Source: Phenylobacterium sp. RIFCSPHIGHO2_01_FULL_69_31 (lineage in GTDB: Bacteria > Pseudomonadota > Alphaproteobacteria > Caulobacterales > Caulobacteraceae). From it: DNA of 64,000 bases. The translations under genes and the position numbers were made by a program. Positions 16,324 through 25,029 of this stretch are shown in pieces. Position 1 is the first letter of the stretch, and each line of letters opens with the position of its first letter. The stretch is taken from NCBI RefSeq assembly GCF_001824475.1, contig NZ_MHXN01000045.1, positions 62,001-126,000 of the forward strand, given 5' to 3'. Under the pieces are notes generated by a model. The model had not been told where the DNA came from and ran no database searches. It saw only the letters and a list, made by a program, of their open reading frames with translations.

Positions 16324-16902
16324 CTAGTCGCCGGGAGACAGCCGCACCGAGGCCTCGGCCAGCCGCCGGTACAGCCTGCGCCGGCGCGCCAGGGGCTGCC
16401 AGTCGTAGAGAAAGATCTGGATCGGCCGCCAGTTGGCCACCCATCCAAGGATGATCAGGCCCTCGTCGAACACGCGGCCGAGGTAACCGCCCAGCAGTTC
16501 ACCCAGGATCCGGCCAAGGACGACGGCCACGGCCAGGACGGCCAGCCCCACGCCGAGCGAAGCCCGTCCCACGCGGAACAGGTCGCGCAGTTCCCAGCCG
16601 ATCACCTCGGCGCGATAGGCGAAGTAGTTGCGGATCGCATCGCCGATGTGGGCCGCGTCCTCGCGCTCGGCCTGCGCCGCCGGAAGGTGGACCAGGATCT
16701 CGATCGGGGCGTTCGGCATCTCGCCCGCCCAGCCGACGACGTATTCCTCCACGCGCTCGTCCAGATCGCGCTCGCGATAGGGCAGCGGATCGAGGTTGTG
16801 GAACAGCTGGCCGATGTCATGGATGCGCAGTTCGATGGGCCGCGTACGCCGGGCCGCGCCGGACGACCGGTCTTGCGGCGACGGCCGCACCTTGTCTGTC
16901 AT
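16324..16902 (-). CDS. Conserved hypothetical protein with membrane segment
   Basis: A 192-residue protein that I do not recognise by family name. The N-terminal half is soluble and well structured (ELRIHDIGQLFHNLDPLPYRERDLDERVEEYVVGWA), followed by an amphipathic part and one or two hydrophobic helices (about 118-140). A C-terminal segment with WRPIQIFLYDWQPLARRRRLYRRLA ends it; the Arg-rich tail suggests a cytoplasmic end. The ATG at 16902 was chosen over the upstream TTG because AGGA lies seven bases before it. Same strand as the ABC operon, 66 bases upstream of it. Confidence 0.75.
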   Translation of the reverse strand: MTDKVRPSPQDRSSGAARRTRPIELRIHDIGQLFHNLDPLPYRERDLDERVEEYVVGWAGEMPNAPIEILVHLPAAQAEREDAAHIGDAIRNYFAYRAEVIGWELRDLFRVGRASLGVGLAVLAVAVVLGRILGELLGGYLGRVFDEGLIILGWVANWRPIQIFLYDWQPLARRRRLYRRLAEASVRLSPGD

Positions 16903-16945
16903 GGCTCGATCCTCGGGCAAGCCGCGAAGCTGGCGTTGACCGCGA

Positions 16946-17203
16946 TCAACTCCGCTGGCGGCCCTTGGCGCGCATCGCCAGGCCCGCGGCGATGGCGAGT
17001 TGCGCCTTCGCCGCCGCCAGAGCCTCGGCGAGCTTGTCCGCCCGCTCCGGCGAGCGGGTCAGCCGCTCGGCCGCCTCCAGATAGATGCCGAGTGCGGTCA
17101 GCGTTCCCACGAGGTCAGGCGCGACTGCGGGCCCAGCGGCGACGTTGGGAATTTCCGGGGCCTCTGCACGGGACGGCCCCCGCGTCTGTCTCTGCTCGCT
17201 CAC
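16946..17203 (-). CDS. Small hypothetical protein
   Basis: An 85-residue protein with a Pro/Ala-rich start and one helical region of about 45 residues (LVGTLTALGIYLEAAERLTRSPERADKLAEALAAAKAQLA). No family recognised. The GTG at 17203 is preferred since GGAGG stands seven bases before it; the first ATG-like start further upstream has no such site. Same strand as and 43 bases before the previous entry, so possibly cotranscribed. Confidence 0.55.
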   Translation of the reverse strand: MSEQRQTRGPSRAEAPEIPNVAAGPAVAPDLVGTLTALGIYLEAAERLTRSPERADKLAEALAAAKAQLAIAAGLAMRAKGRQRS

Positions 17204-17291
17204 GCCGCGGCCTCCAGAACGCATCGACACCATCTAGCGCACCGAACACCCAAGGTCGCAAGCACCGGTTGCGCCCGAGGACCACGGCGGG

Positions 17292-18146
17292 TCAGCGCCC
17301 ATCCGGCATCAGGCCAAGCTGTCTGCCGACGATGCGGTCCAGCAGCCGTTTGGGCAGGTGTTCCCCCATGAAGATCCTGAACATGTCCGCCGCGACCGTG
17401 TAGCGGACCTTCGGCTTCTGCGCAGTCAGGGCGTGGTGGATGACCTCGCCGACTCTCTCGGGCGGCAGGCCCGCGCGCCCGAGCTGCAGCATGTAGGCGC
17501 GGATGCGGTCCAGGGCGGCGGCGTATGGCGTGTTGGCGTAGCGGCTCACGTCGACCTGGTCGGCCTTGTCCCAGATCGGGGTCGCGACGGCGCCGGGCGC
17601 CACGACGATCACGTCCACGCCGAACGGCAGCAGCTCGCGCCGCAGCGATTCCGACAGGCCCTCCAGCCCGAACTTCGAGACGTTGTAGGGCGCCATGAAC
17701 GGGTTGGCGGTGCGCCCGCCGACCGAGGAGATGTTGACGATCCGGCCCGGGTCGCGAACGGCCGGCGTCCGCGCGCCGAGGAGCGGCGCGAAGGCCTGGG
17801 TCGCGATCACCACCCCGGTCAGGTTGACCTCCAGCTGATGCCGGAACTCGTCGACGGGCAGGTAGAGCAACGGCCCGGCCACGGCGATCCCGGCATTGTT
17901 CACGAGACCCGCCAGGGTGGCGCCCGAGAGCGCCGCCTCGACCTGCGCGGACGCCGCCTGGGCCGCCTGCGCGTCGGTGACGTCGAACACCAGGGGCGTG
18001 AATGCGTCCCCGAACTCGGCCTTGAGGCGGGCGCCGTCCTCGACCTTCCGCACGCTGCCGAAGACGTGGAAGCCCTTCGCGACGAGCACGCGCGTCGCCC
18101 CCAGTCCGATCCCCGTCGAGACTCCCGTGACCACCACAGATCGCAC
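17292..18146 (-). CDS. Short-chain dehydrogenase/reductase
   Basis: A classical SDR of about 284 residues. NAD(P)-binding TGVSTGIG at the N-terminus, NNAG (LVNNAGIAVAGPL), active-site Ser in VNISSVGG, and YNVSK with the catalytic Tyr and Lys. Substrate unknown; resembles the SDRs annotated for steroid, fatty or aromatic alcohols. The GTG at 18146 was selected because GGAGG lies eight bases upstream and the protein then begins MRSVVVTG like homologues; an ATG at 18167 without a ribosome site is the alternative. Divergent from the membrane-protein gene at 18278. Confidence 0.88.
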   Translation of the reverse strand: MRSVVVTGVSTGIGLGATRVLVAKGFHVFGSVRKVEDGARLKAEFGDAFTPLVFDVTDAQAAQAASAQVEAALSGATLAGLVNNAGIAVAGPLLYLPVDEFRHQLEVNLTGVVIATQAFAPLLGARTPAVRDPGRIVNISSVGGRTANPFMAPYNVSKFGLEGLSESLRRELLPFGVDVIVVAPGAVATPIWDKADQVDVSRYANTPYAAALDRIRAYMLQLGRAGLPPERVGEVIHHALTAQKPKVRYTVAADMFRIFMGEHLPKRLLDRIVGRQLGLMPDGR

Positions 18147-18277
18147 CACCACCGCCTCCCGCCTCATTGTTGTACGGCCAAGCTCACACGGGCCCCGCCA
18201 AGGGTTCAATCCCCTTCCCTGCAAAGGGAATCGGGGGCTCTATCCCCGCCTCCATCGCCTCAGAGGTCGATCGCCGC

Positions 18278-19177
18278 ATGAGTCCCGCCGACATCGTCCT
18301 CGCCATGGCCGCCGTGTTCCTCGGCGGCCCGACGCTCTGGTCGCTGGCGATGATGGTCCGCAGTCCGCGATGGTCGGGGCCGCGCTCGGCCTGGGATTGG
18401 AGCCTCAGCCTCGCCTCGGCGCTCGCCTACGCCCTGGCCTTCAACATCATCTTCTTCATCCAGGAACTGTTCCTGGTGGTCCCGAAGGCGCTGACGCCGG
18501 GGCTCAAGCCCACGCTCTTCCACAACAACCATAGCTGGACGGGCCAGAACCCGCTCGCCGAACTGTTCCAGGGAACGGGAGCCCTGGCGACCGTCATCGC
18601 CGGCGTCGCCTTCGCCGTCTGGGCCACCCGGCGGGCGCCGCGCGCGCTGGGCCTGCGCCTGTTCGTGACCTGGATGGCGCTGCTGGGCCTGCTGGAAGCG
18701 CTTCCACAGGTGCTGATCGGCACGGTGATCCCGCAGAACGACGTGGGCCGGGCGATGACCTATCTTCAGCTCCACGAGGTTGCGAAGGTCGCGGCCTCCG
18801 CCGGCGCCCTGGCGGCCATGGCGCTGGCGTGCGGGCTCGCCACCCCGCTCGTCCTTAGCCTGGTTCCGGGCGCCGAGGCCCAGGGGCCGCGCGGCCGGGC
18901 GCGCACGGTGTTCCGCTATGCCGTCCTGCCGGCCTTGCTGGCCGTGGCGCTGATCGTCCCCTTCCGCCTGCCGGGCGCGCCGATCGAGGTGCTGTTCCCG
19001 CCGGCGGTGGCGACGCTGGTCGCGGCGACCTGGCTGCAGGCCTGGTCCTGGCACGCGCCGCGCGCACCCGCGGGCGCCCCATCGCGAAGCTGGACCCTCC
19101 CCAGCCTGCTGGCGGCGCTGATTGCGCTCCTGGCCATTTTCCAGATCGCCCTCCGCCCCGGCGTACCGTTTTTCTGA
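18278..19177 (+). CDS. Multi-pass membrane protein of unknown function
   Basis: A 299-residue protein with about eight hydrophobic helices spread over the whole length (first at 4-25, last at about 272-292). No charged catalytic motif stands out, and a hydrophilic loop GLKPTLFHNNHSWTGQNPLAEL lies between helices 2 and 3. No family recognised. The ATG at 18278 was chosen; the frame is open for 37 more codons upstream but those overlap a GC-rich hairpin and the SDR start region. Confidence 0.75.
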   Translation: MSPADIVLAMAAVFLGGPTLWSLAMMVRSPRWSGPRSAWDWSLSLASALAYALAFNIIFFIQELFLVVPKALTPGLKPTLFHNNHSWTGQNPLAELFQGTGALATVIAGVAFAVWATRRAPRALGLRLFVTWMALLGLLEALPQVLIGTVIPQNDVGRAMTYLQLHEVAKVAASAGALAAMALACGLATPLVLSLVPGAEAQGPRGRARTVFRYAVLPALLAVALIVPFRLPGAPIEVLFPPAVATLVAATWLQAWSWHAPRAPAGAPSRSWTLPSLLAALIALLAIFQIALRPGVPFF

Positions 19178-19305
19178 GCCGCGAGGCAGCGCCGTCGACT
19201 CCGTTCTGCGAACATCGATATGCTTTTTGGTAACATTCCGCCGCGGCAAGCGACGGTTTCGTGACAACGGCGCCACAGGTCACCGCAAGAAAGCCCGCCG
19301 AACGC

Positions 19306-19334
19306 CGCAATCCCTTTGCCCATAAGGGATTGCG
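19306..19334 (+). promoter_or_regulatory. Strong hairpin in leader of TonB-dependent receptor gene
   Basis: GCAATCCCTT (19307-19316) and AAGGGATTGC (19324-19333) are perfect inverted repeats, extended by a C-G pair to 11 bp, with the 7-nt loop TGCCCAT. No T-run follows on either strand, so it is not a normal terminator. It lies 78 bases before the receptor ATG in a 234-base intergenic stretch. It could be an operator for a dimeric regulator or an mRNA leader element. Confidence 0.5.
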
Positions 19335-19411
19335 CCCGCTACGCGCGCGTCTCCGAGCGAAGATCCTGCACCTCCCCATAAGCAGGGCCGCATCGGGGAG
19401 AACGGACCGAA

Positions 19412-21880
19412 ATGAAATCTGGAATGCTGTTCCGCACGTCGGCGCTCGCCGTCGTGCTGGCGGGCGCGTTTGCGTCCACCATCCAAGCCCAAGAGGCTGC
19501 CGCGGATCGCGAGATCGAAGAGATCGTCGTCACCGCCCAAAAGCGCGAGCAGAGCCTGCAGGACGTGCCGATCGTGGTGACCACGGTCAGCGGCGAACTG
19601 CTGCAGGACGCGGGCGTGAAGGACATCCGCGACCTGACCGTGCTGACGCCCGGCCTGACCGTCACCTCGACGTCGAACGAAACCATCGTCACCGCCCGCG
19701 TCCGCGGCGTGGGCACCGTGGGCGACAACCCCGGCCTGGAAAGCTCGGTCGGCGTGGTGATCGACGGCGTCTATCGCCCCCGCAACGGCGTGTCGTTCGG
19801 CGACCTGGGCCAGGTGAGCCGCATCGAGGTGCTGAAGGGCCCGCAAGGCACCCTGTTCGGCAAGAACACTTCGGCCGGCGTCATCAACGTCATCACCGCC
19901 GGTCCGACCAAGGACTTCCAGGCGGAAGCCGAAGCCACCTACGGAAACTTCGACCAGATGGGCGTGACCGGCTCGGTCAGCGGCCCGATCAGCGACAAGG
20001 TCTCGGCCCGCCTGTTCGCCGGCACGCGCCAGCGTGACGGGTACCAGGACATCATCGTGGGCCCGGGCCCGCGCACCAAGACGCGCGACAACGACCAGAA
20101 CTTCTACACCGTCCGCGGCCAGCTCGAGGTCGAGGCTACCGACGACGTGAACATCCGCTTCATCGCGGACTACACCAAGCGGGACGAGAACTGCTGCGTC
20201 GGCACCCAGCTCTTCGTGGGCCAGGCCGCGAACAGCCGCGGCAACCTGATCAACGCGGTCCGTCCCGGCTCGCTGGACCTGACCTCCACGCCGTTCGACC
20301 GCCAGGGCTACGCCAACCGCGCGACCAGCCAGGACGTCGAGGATATGGGGCTCTCGGGTGAGCTCAACTGGAACCTCGGCAACGGGATGCGCCTGACCGC
20401 CATCACCGCGGTCCGCAACTGGCGCTCCGAGACCGGGCAGGACAGCGACTTCACCGCCGCCGACCTCGTTTATCGTCCGGCGGACGGCTCGAACTTCGTC
20501 GAGTTCGGCCAGTTCAGCCAGGAACTGCGCCTGGCCGGCGAAGGCCTCGACGGCAAGCTCAACTGGCTGGTCGGTGGCTTCTACGCCAAGGAAGACCTGA
20601 AGACCCGCTCGGTCTTCAAGTACGGCACGGACTACTATGCCTACTTCGCCGGCCGCGTTCTGGGCGGCGTCCCGGCCCTCATCGGCCTGACGCCTGGCAC
20701 GGTGCTGCAAAACGGCGCCGGTTCGGACGACCGCTACAAGCAGGAAGGCGAGACCTTCGCCCTCTTCACGAACAACAGCCTGCAGATCACCGAGCAGCTG
20801 GAACTGACCGTCGGCCTGCGCTTCACCCGGGACGAGAAGTCGCTCCGGTCGCAGTACAGCACCACGGGTTCGACCTGCGATCAGGGCGAAGCGGCCTTTG
20901 GCACGCTCGCTGGCCTCCTCGGCCAGGCCACGGCTTCCACGATCGTCGGTGGCCTCTGCCTGAACGCCCAGAACAACGACTTCGACGCCCTGGGCCGCTA
21001 CACGCAGAAGAACACCGAAGAGGAGTTCTCGGGGACGGCCAAGCTGGCCTACCGCTGGAACCCGGACGTCATGACCTATGCCTCGTACTCGCGCGGCTAC
21101 AAGGCGGGCGGCTTCAACCTCGACCGTGAGCAGGCGATCGTGGTGACGGCGGCGGGCCCGAACTTCACGGCCGACGGCGACACCGGCTTCAAGGGCGAGT
21201 TCGTGGACAGCTACGAGCTCGGCGCCAAGACCAGCTGGCTCGACCGCACGCTGCTGCTGAACGTCGCGGCGTTCTACCAGAAGTTCACGGACTTCCAGCT
21301 GAACACCTTCGTCGGCACGGCCTTCGTCGTGGAGACCCTGCCGAAGGTGGTGTCCAAGGGCGTGGACCTGGACTTCATCTACCTGCCGCCGATCGACGGC
21401 CTGACCCTCCAGGGCGGCGTCACCTACGCCGAGACGGAGATCGGGAAGTTCGCGGCCGCGGACCTCATCAATCCCACCCGCTTCAACAGCCTGCGCCGCC
21501 TGCCCGGCGCCCGGCTGTCGTTCGCGCCGCTGTGGTCGGCCTCCCTGGCCGGCACCTACGAGCGTGAGGTGGGCAACGGCCTGAAGTTCAAGGCCAACCT
21601 CTCGGGCAAGTTCACCTCGAGCTACAACACCGGCTCCGACCTGCATCCCTCGAAGCTGCAGGACGAGATGGTGCTGGTGAACGGCCGCATCGGCCTGGGC
21701 TCCGAGGACGAGCGCTGGATCGTCGAGCTGTGGTCCAACAACCTGTTCGACAAGGACTACGTCCAGGTCGGCTTCAACGGGCCGTTCCAGGTGGATGAGA
21801 ACAATGACGCCGTCAGCGTCTACGACGCCTTCCTGGGCGCGCCGCGCACCTACGGCGTGACCCTGCGACTGAAGTACTGA
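19412..21880 (+). CDS. TonB-dependent receptor
   Basis: An 822-residue outer-membrane receptor: signal peptide 1-26 (ending IQAQ), a TonB-box-like EEIVVTAQKREQSLQDVP (about 33-50), plug domain to about 160 (PGLTVTST, RVRGVGT, VGVVIDGVY, RIEVLKGPQGTLFGKNTSAGVINVIT) and a 22-strand beta-barrel ending in the signature YGVTLRLKY. The plug with VTAQKREQSLQDVPI is typical of the large receptor families of Caulobacterales and Sphingomonadales used for siderophores, oligosaccharides or aromatic compounds; the ligand cannot be read. Single-gene unit with its own leader hairpin and terminator. Confidence 0.96.
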   Translation: MKSGMLFRTSALAVVLAGAFASTIQAQEAAADREIEEIVVTAQKREQSLQDVPIVVTTVSGELLQDAGVKDIRDLTVLTPGLTVTSTSNETIVTARVRGVGTVGDNPGLESSVGVVIDGVYRPRNGVSFGDLGQVSRIEVLKGPQGTLFGKNTSAGVINVITAGPTKDFQAEAEATYGNFDQMGVTGSVSGPISDKVSARLFAGTRQRDGYQDIIVGPGPRTKTRDNDQNFYTVRGQLEVEATDDVNIRFIADYTKRDENCCVGTQLFVGQAANSRGNLINAVRPGSLDLTSTPFDRQGYANRATSQDVEDMGLSGELNWNLGNGMRLTAITAVRNWRSETGQDSDFTAADLVYRPADGSNFVEFGQFSQELRLAGEGLDGKLNWLVGGFYAKEDLKTRSVFKYGTDYYAYFAGRVLGGVPALIGLTPGTVLQNGAGSDDRYKQEGETFALFTNNSLQITEQLELTVGLRFTRDEKSLRSQYSTTGSTCDQGEAAFGTLAGLLGQATASTIVGGLCLNAQNNDFDALGRYTQKNTEEEFSGTAKLAYRWNPDVMTYASYSRGYKAGGFNLDREQAIVVTAAGPNFTADGDTGFKGEFVDSYELGAKTSWLDRTLLLNVAAFYQKFTDFQLNTFVGTAFVVETLPKVVSKGVDLDFIYLPPIDGLTLQGGVTYAETEIGKFAAADLINPTRFNSLRRLPGARLSFAPLWSASLAGTYEREVGNGLKFKANLSGKFTSSYNTGSDLHPSKLQDEMVLVNGRIGLGSEDERWIVELWSNNLFDKDYVQVGFNGPFQVDENNDAVSVYDAFLGAPRTYGVTLRLKY

Positions 21881-21910
21881 TCGCTCTGCGTACCTGAGCG
21901 TCGGTGGAGG

Positions 21911-21942
21911 GGGCGGCCCGGAGCAATCCGGGCCGCCCTTTT
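21911..21942 (+). terminator. Intrinsic terminator after TonB-dependent receptor gene
   Basis: GGGCGGCCCGG (21911-21921) and CCGGGCCGCCC (21928-21938) form a perfect 11-bp stem with a 6-nt loop, followed by TTTT. It stands 30 bases after the receptor stop and before the convergent gene. Confidence 0.9.
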
Positions 21943-21961
21943 CGTTTGCGCGGGATCGGCG

Positions 21962-22780
21962 TCAGTCGCGGCGCGTCGAGACGGGCGCGTTCGGATCCGG
22001 CGCGGCGGGCGGCGTGTAGCTGGGCAGCGGCTCGGGGGCCGGCGCGGGCGGCGCCGCAACGACGGGTGGCGGCAGCGAAAGCACGGGCGCCGCAGGCGCC
22101 TCGTCGGCTGCCGCCGTCGGCGGCGCGACCCTGGCCGCGGGGGCTGCGACTCGGGCCGCCGGGCGGGCTGGCGGCGGCGTCTCTACGCTCGCGACCGTGG
22201 GCGCCGGCGATGACGCCGCGGGCGCTCCGACCGGGGCCGAGGCAACGGCGCCCGCCGCTGGGGGGCCCGACGCCGGCGCCGATTCCAGAGCCGCCTCCTG
22301 CCCGCGGCTCAGGGCATAGGCGACGCCGAGAACCGCGGCGAGGCCCGCCACGGTCGCGGCGATGACCGGGGCCGGCGACTTTCGACGGACCTTGCGGACG
22401 CCCGCGCCCACCGGCTGCACGATCACCGGCGCGACCTCGCTGTAGGATTGCGGAGGCGGCGCGGGCTCCGGCTCCGGCGCGGCCGCCAAGGGCGTCTCGG
22501 CGCGTGGGGGCTCGGCGCTCGGGATCTCGGTGACGACCGGCGGCGCGGGTGGGGCCCGCTCGGGCTGCGCGGGACGCGGAGGGGCGACGCCGGGGAGGCC
22601 GGCGAAGGCCGCCGGGCCGGCGGGCCGGACGAATGCGGGGGTGATCGTGCGCGGCGGCGGCTCGGCCGGCGCAGGTGACGGCGCGGCCTTCGGGAGCGGC
22701 CCGACGCGGAACGGCGCCTGGGGCATCTGGGGCCAGGCGCTGTTGCGGGCGAAGGGGTTGTCGTCCTGTTCGGAAGCCAT
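21962..22780 (-). CDS. Pro/Ala-rich single-pass membrane protein
   Basis: A 272-residue low-complexity protein. It opens MASEQDDNPFARNSAWPQMPQAPF, then about 110 residues of Pro/Ala-rich sequence, a short basic RKVRRKSP stretch, one membrane helix (about 137-157) and another Pro/Ala-rich region to the end. This is the layout of divisome- or envelope-associated bitopic proteins, but no known domain is visible. Sequence is compositionally biased, so identity cannot be pushed further. It is the sensible frame here; the frames on the opposite strand are its Arg-rich shadows. Confidence 0.6.
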   Translation of the reverse strand: MASEQDDNPFARNSAWPQMPQAPFRVGPLPKAAPSPAPAEPPPRTITPAFVRPAGPAAFAGLPGVAPPRPAQPERAPPAPPVVTEIPSAEPPRAETPLAAAPEPEPAPPPQSYSEVAPVIVQPVGAGVRKVRRKSPAPVIAATVAGLAAVLGVAYALSRGQEAALESAPASGPPAAGAVASAPVGAPAASSPAPTVASVETPPPARPAARVAAPAARVAPPTAAADEAPAAPVLSLPPPVVAAPPAPAPEPLPSYTPPAAPDPNAPVSTRRD

Positions 22781-22810
22781 GGCTCAAAATTCAGCGGGAC
22801 TTGGACAGCA

Positions 22811-23314
22811 CTATGACGCGCGTCGGCCCCGGCGCGCCATCGCCAGCGCCAGATTGTGGGGGATCGCCAGGCCCTCGCGCAGGGTCATGCCCAGGCCATG
22901 GCCGAAAGGCGGGCGCTCGCCGCAGGGCCAAGGCTCGCTCGCCACGCCGTGCAGCGCCAGCAGCAGGCGGATCCGCGGCAGATGATAGGCGTCGCTGCAG
23001 GCGACCACGCGGGGATGTCCGCCCGCCGCGACCTGGCGAGCCGCGGCCGCGGCATTGTCGGCCGTCGTGCGGCTCGCCTCGTCCAGGATCAGGCGCTTCG
23101 GCGCCACCCCCTGCGCCGCCAGCACCCGGCCCATGACCGAGGCCTCGGACGGCGCGCCGGGGACCGCGGCTCCGCCCGAGCAGAGAACCGGCGCCTCGGG
23201 ATGCGCCCGCGCCGCGGCCAAGCCGCCGCCGATCCGCCGCAGCAGGGCCGGCGACGGGGCTCCGTCGGGTCGCACCATGGCGCCGAAGATCACGATGAGG
23301 GGTGGCGCGCTCAC
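22811..23314 (-). CDS. YdcF/SanA-like DUF218 protein
   Basis: A 167-residue DUF218 (YdcF/ElyC/SanA) family protein. Motifs: IVIFGAMVRPDG at the start, VLCSGGAA, EASVMGRVLAAQGV, LILDEASRTTADNAAAAA (the conserved E..S..T..N signature) and VACSDAYHLPR. Family members act around envelope polysaccharide metabolism, with unclear chemistry. It lacks the membrane helices of ElyC, so this is the soluble short form. Lies 30 bases from the previous gene on the same strand. Confidence 0.85.
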   Translation of the reverse strand: MSAPPLIVIFGAMVRPDGAPSPALLRRIGGGLAAARAHPEAPVLCSGGAAVPGAPSEASVMGRVLAAQGVAPKRLILDEASRTTADNAAAAARQVAAGGHPRVVACSDAYHLPRIRLLLALHGVASEPWPCGERPPFGHGLGMTLREGLAIPHNLALAMARRGRRAS

Positions 23315-23338
23315 GCCCCCAGCATGGCGCGCGCCGCC

Positions 23339-23650
23339 CTAGCCGTTCAACGGCGGATGATAATGCTCGATGAGGTCGGCCCGTTCAGCCTCGCGGATGG
23401 CGCGGGTCACGTTGAGCCGGGTCAGCACGGTCGCCTCGGCGTATTTCCGGCGCGCCTTCTCGAGGTCGGAGCGCCACGTCTGGCTGGCGAGGTTGTCGGT
23501 CTCGCCGGCGTAGACGACGTTGGCGCCCTCCTCCGTCAGTTCCGCAATGACATAATTGGCGCCGGCCGGCGGCAGGAACCGCTCCTCATCCAGCGGGCTG
23601 TAGCGATAACGCGCGCCGGAGGCCCCTGCGAGGTCGATCTGTCGGGTCAC
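23339..23650 (-). CDS. Small protein with GIY-YIG-like pattern
   Basis: A 103-residue protein. The segment ANYVIAELTEEGANVVYAGETDNL followed by a helical region and the end AIREAERADLIEHYHPPLNG resembles the GIY-YIG nuclease outline (strand, turn, VYxGET, later a Glu and a terminal P-x-N), but the catalytic Arg is not where expected, so activity is doubtful. The GTG at 23650 was chosen because the conserved-looking part begins there; the longer open frame upstream has no such character. No operon partner. Confidence 0.5.
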   Translation of the reverse strand: MTRQIDLAGASGARYRYSPLDEERFLPPAGANYVIAELTEEGANVVYAGETDNLASQTWRSDLEKARRKYAEATVLTRLNVTRAIREAERADLIEHYHPPLNG

Positions 23651-23901
23651 TCTCTCCACTCCTACGCTAGCGAGTCGGGTCCGTAGCGGGACCTCGGGAT
23701 GCTTACCCGCCGGACTTGGACCAAAACTTGGCTGAGCGTTGCCGTAGAGGGCTCTGGAGCGCGAAATCATCGTTGGGAACAACCTTCGCCATATGGACGT
23801 TGGGCCCTGGCGCTGTCTCTGTAAGGCGCCAACGCCAAGAGGGAGACTGAATTCGGCGACCGGGGCTGGACAGCCGCCTCGCACCCCGAAACAACCCGAG
23901 T

Positions 23902-25029
23902 ATGGAGAAGCCCGCCGACTTCCGGATGCAGGCCGCGACCGATCGCCCCACGGCGGCGCTCAGCGGGGACTGGACGACCAACCTGCTGGCCGGGGTGGGC
24001 GAACGGCTGGCGCAGGAGCTTCGCGGCCGCCAGGGCGTGAGCCTGGACCTGACCAAGGTCAGGCGGATGGATACGGCCGGCGCGTACGCCATCGTCCGGG
24101 CCGTGGGAACCGACTTCAAGCTCGACCAGGTGGTGGCCCGCCCGGAGACGCGGCGGCTGCTCGAGCTGGTGGACAACGCCGCCCGCGTCCAACCGGTCGT
24201 CCGGCCCGAGCCCAGGGGCTTTCACAACCTGACCATCCGGATCGGCCGGGGGATGGTGAACCTGGGGGTCGAGTTCCTCGACACCATGGGCTTCCTCGGC
24301 CACCTGCTGGTGGTGGCGCTCAGGGCCCTCGTCAATCTCGTCACCGCCCCGCACAAGGTCCGCTGGGCGCCGATCTTCACCCAAATGGAGCGCGCGGGCC
24401 TCGACGCCATCCCCATCGTGGCGATCACCACCTTCTTTATCGGCGCCGTGGTCGCCCTGCTCGGGGTGAACATGCTGCGCCAGTTCGGCGCCGAGGTTTT
24501 CGTGGTCGAACTGATCGGGGTGGCGGTGATCCGCGAATTCAACATCGTGATCACGGCCGTCCTGCTCTCGGGCCGTTCCGCCTCCGCGTTCGCCGCCGAG
24601 CTGGGCTCGATGAAGATGCAGCAGGAGGTCGACGCCATGCAGGTGATGGGCGTCGACCCGTTCGAGGCCCTGGTGCTGCCGCGCTTCATAGCGCTGCTGG
24701 TGACCATCCCCCTGCTCACCTTCGTGGCCACGCTAGCCGGCCTGCTGGGCGGCCTGATGGTCACCTGGTCCACCCTGGGGCTGGGACCGACGTTCTTCCT
24801 GCAGCGGATCGTCGACAATGTGGGCGCCACCCACTTCTGGATCGCACTCTCCAAGGCGCCGGTGATGGCCGGCGTCGTGGCCGGCATCGGCTGCCGTCAG
24901 GGCCTGCTCGTCGGCGGCGATGTCCAGTCCCTGGGCCAGCGGGTCACGGCCGCCGTGGTCCACGCGATCTTCGCGATCATCATGCTCGATGCCGTCTTCG
25001 CGCTCATCTACATGGAGCTCGACCTGTGA
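23902..25029 (+). CDS. mlaE: MlaE-family ABC permease with N-terminal STAS domain
   Basis: A 375-residue permease of the MCE/Mla type that moves phospholipids between inner and outer membrane. Residues 1-100 form a STAS-like domain (VSLDLTKVRRMDTAGAYAIVRAV); in E. coli the STAS part is a separate protein (MlaB), here it is fused. Residues about 130-375 are the MlaE domain with five to six helices and the conserved core EFNIVITAVLLSGRSASAFAAELGSMKMQQEVDAMQVMGVDP. It is the first gene of a four-gene operon with GTGA/ATGA overlaps. Confidence 0.93.
   Translation: MEKPADFRMQAATDRPTAALSGDWTTNLLAGVGERLAQELRGRQGVSLDLTKVRRMDTAGAYAIVRAVGTDFKLDQVVARPETRRLLELVDNAARVQPVVRPEPRGFHNLTIRIGRGMVNLGVEFLDTMGFLGHLLVVALRALVNLVTAPHKVRWAPIFTQMERAGLDAIPIVAITTFFIGAVVALLGVNMLRQFGAEVFVVELIGVAVIREFNIVITAVLLSGRSASAFAAELGSMKMQQEVDAMQVMGVDPFEALVLPRFIALLVTIPLLTFVATLAGLLGGLMVTWSTLGLGPTFFLQRIVDNVGATHFWIALSKAPVMAGVVAGIGCRQGLLVGGDVQSLGQRVTAAVVHAIFAIIMLDAVFALIYMELDL

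Noticed and set aside
18201-18217. tRNA-like T-arm (AAGGG-TTCAATC-CCCTT)
   Set aside because: No matching acceptor, D-arm or anticodon arm upstream, so not a tRNA gene or clear attachment-site remnant.
19280-21646. 788-codon open frame on the minus strand
   Set aside because: Shadow of the TonB-dependent receptor, which has a signal peptide, plug and terminal strand.
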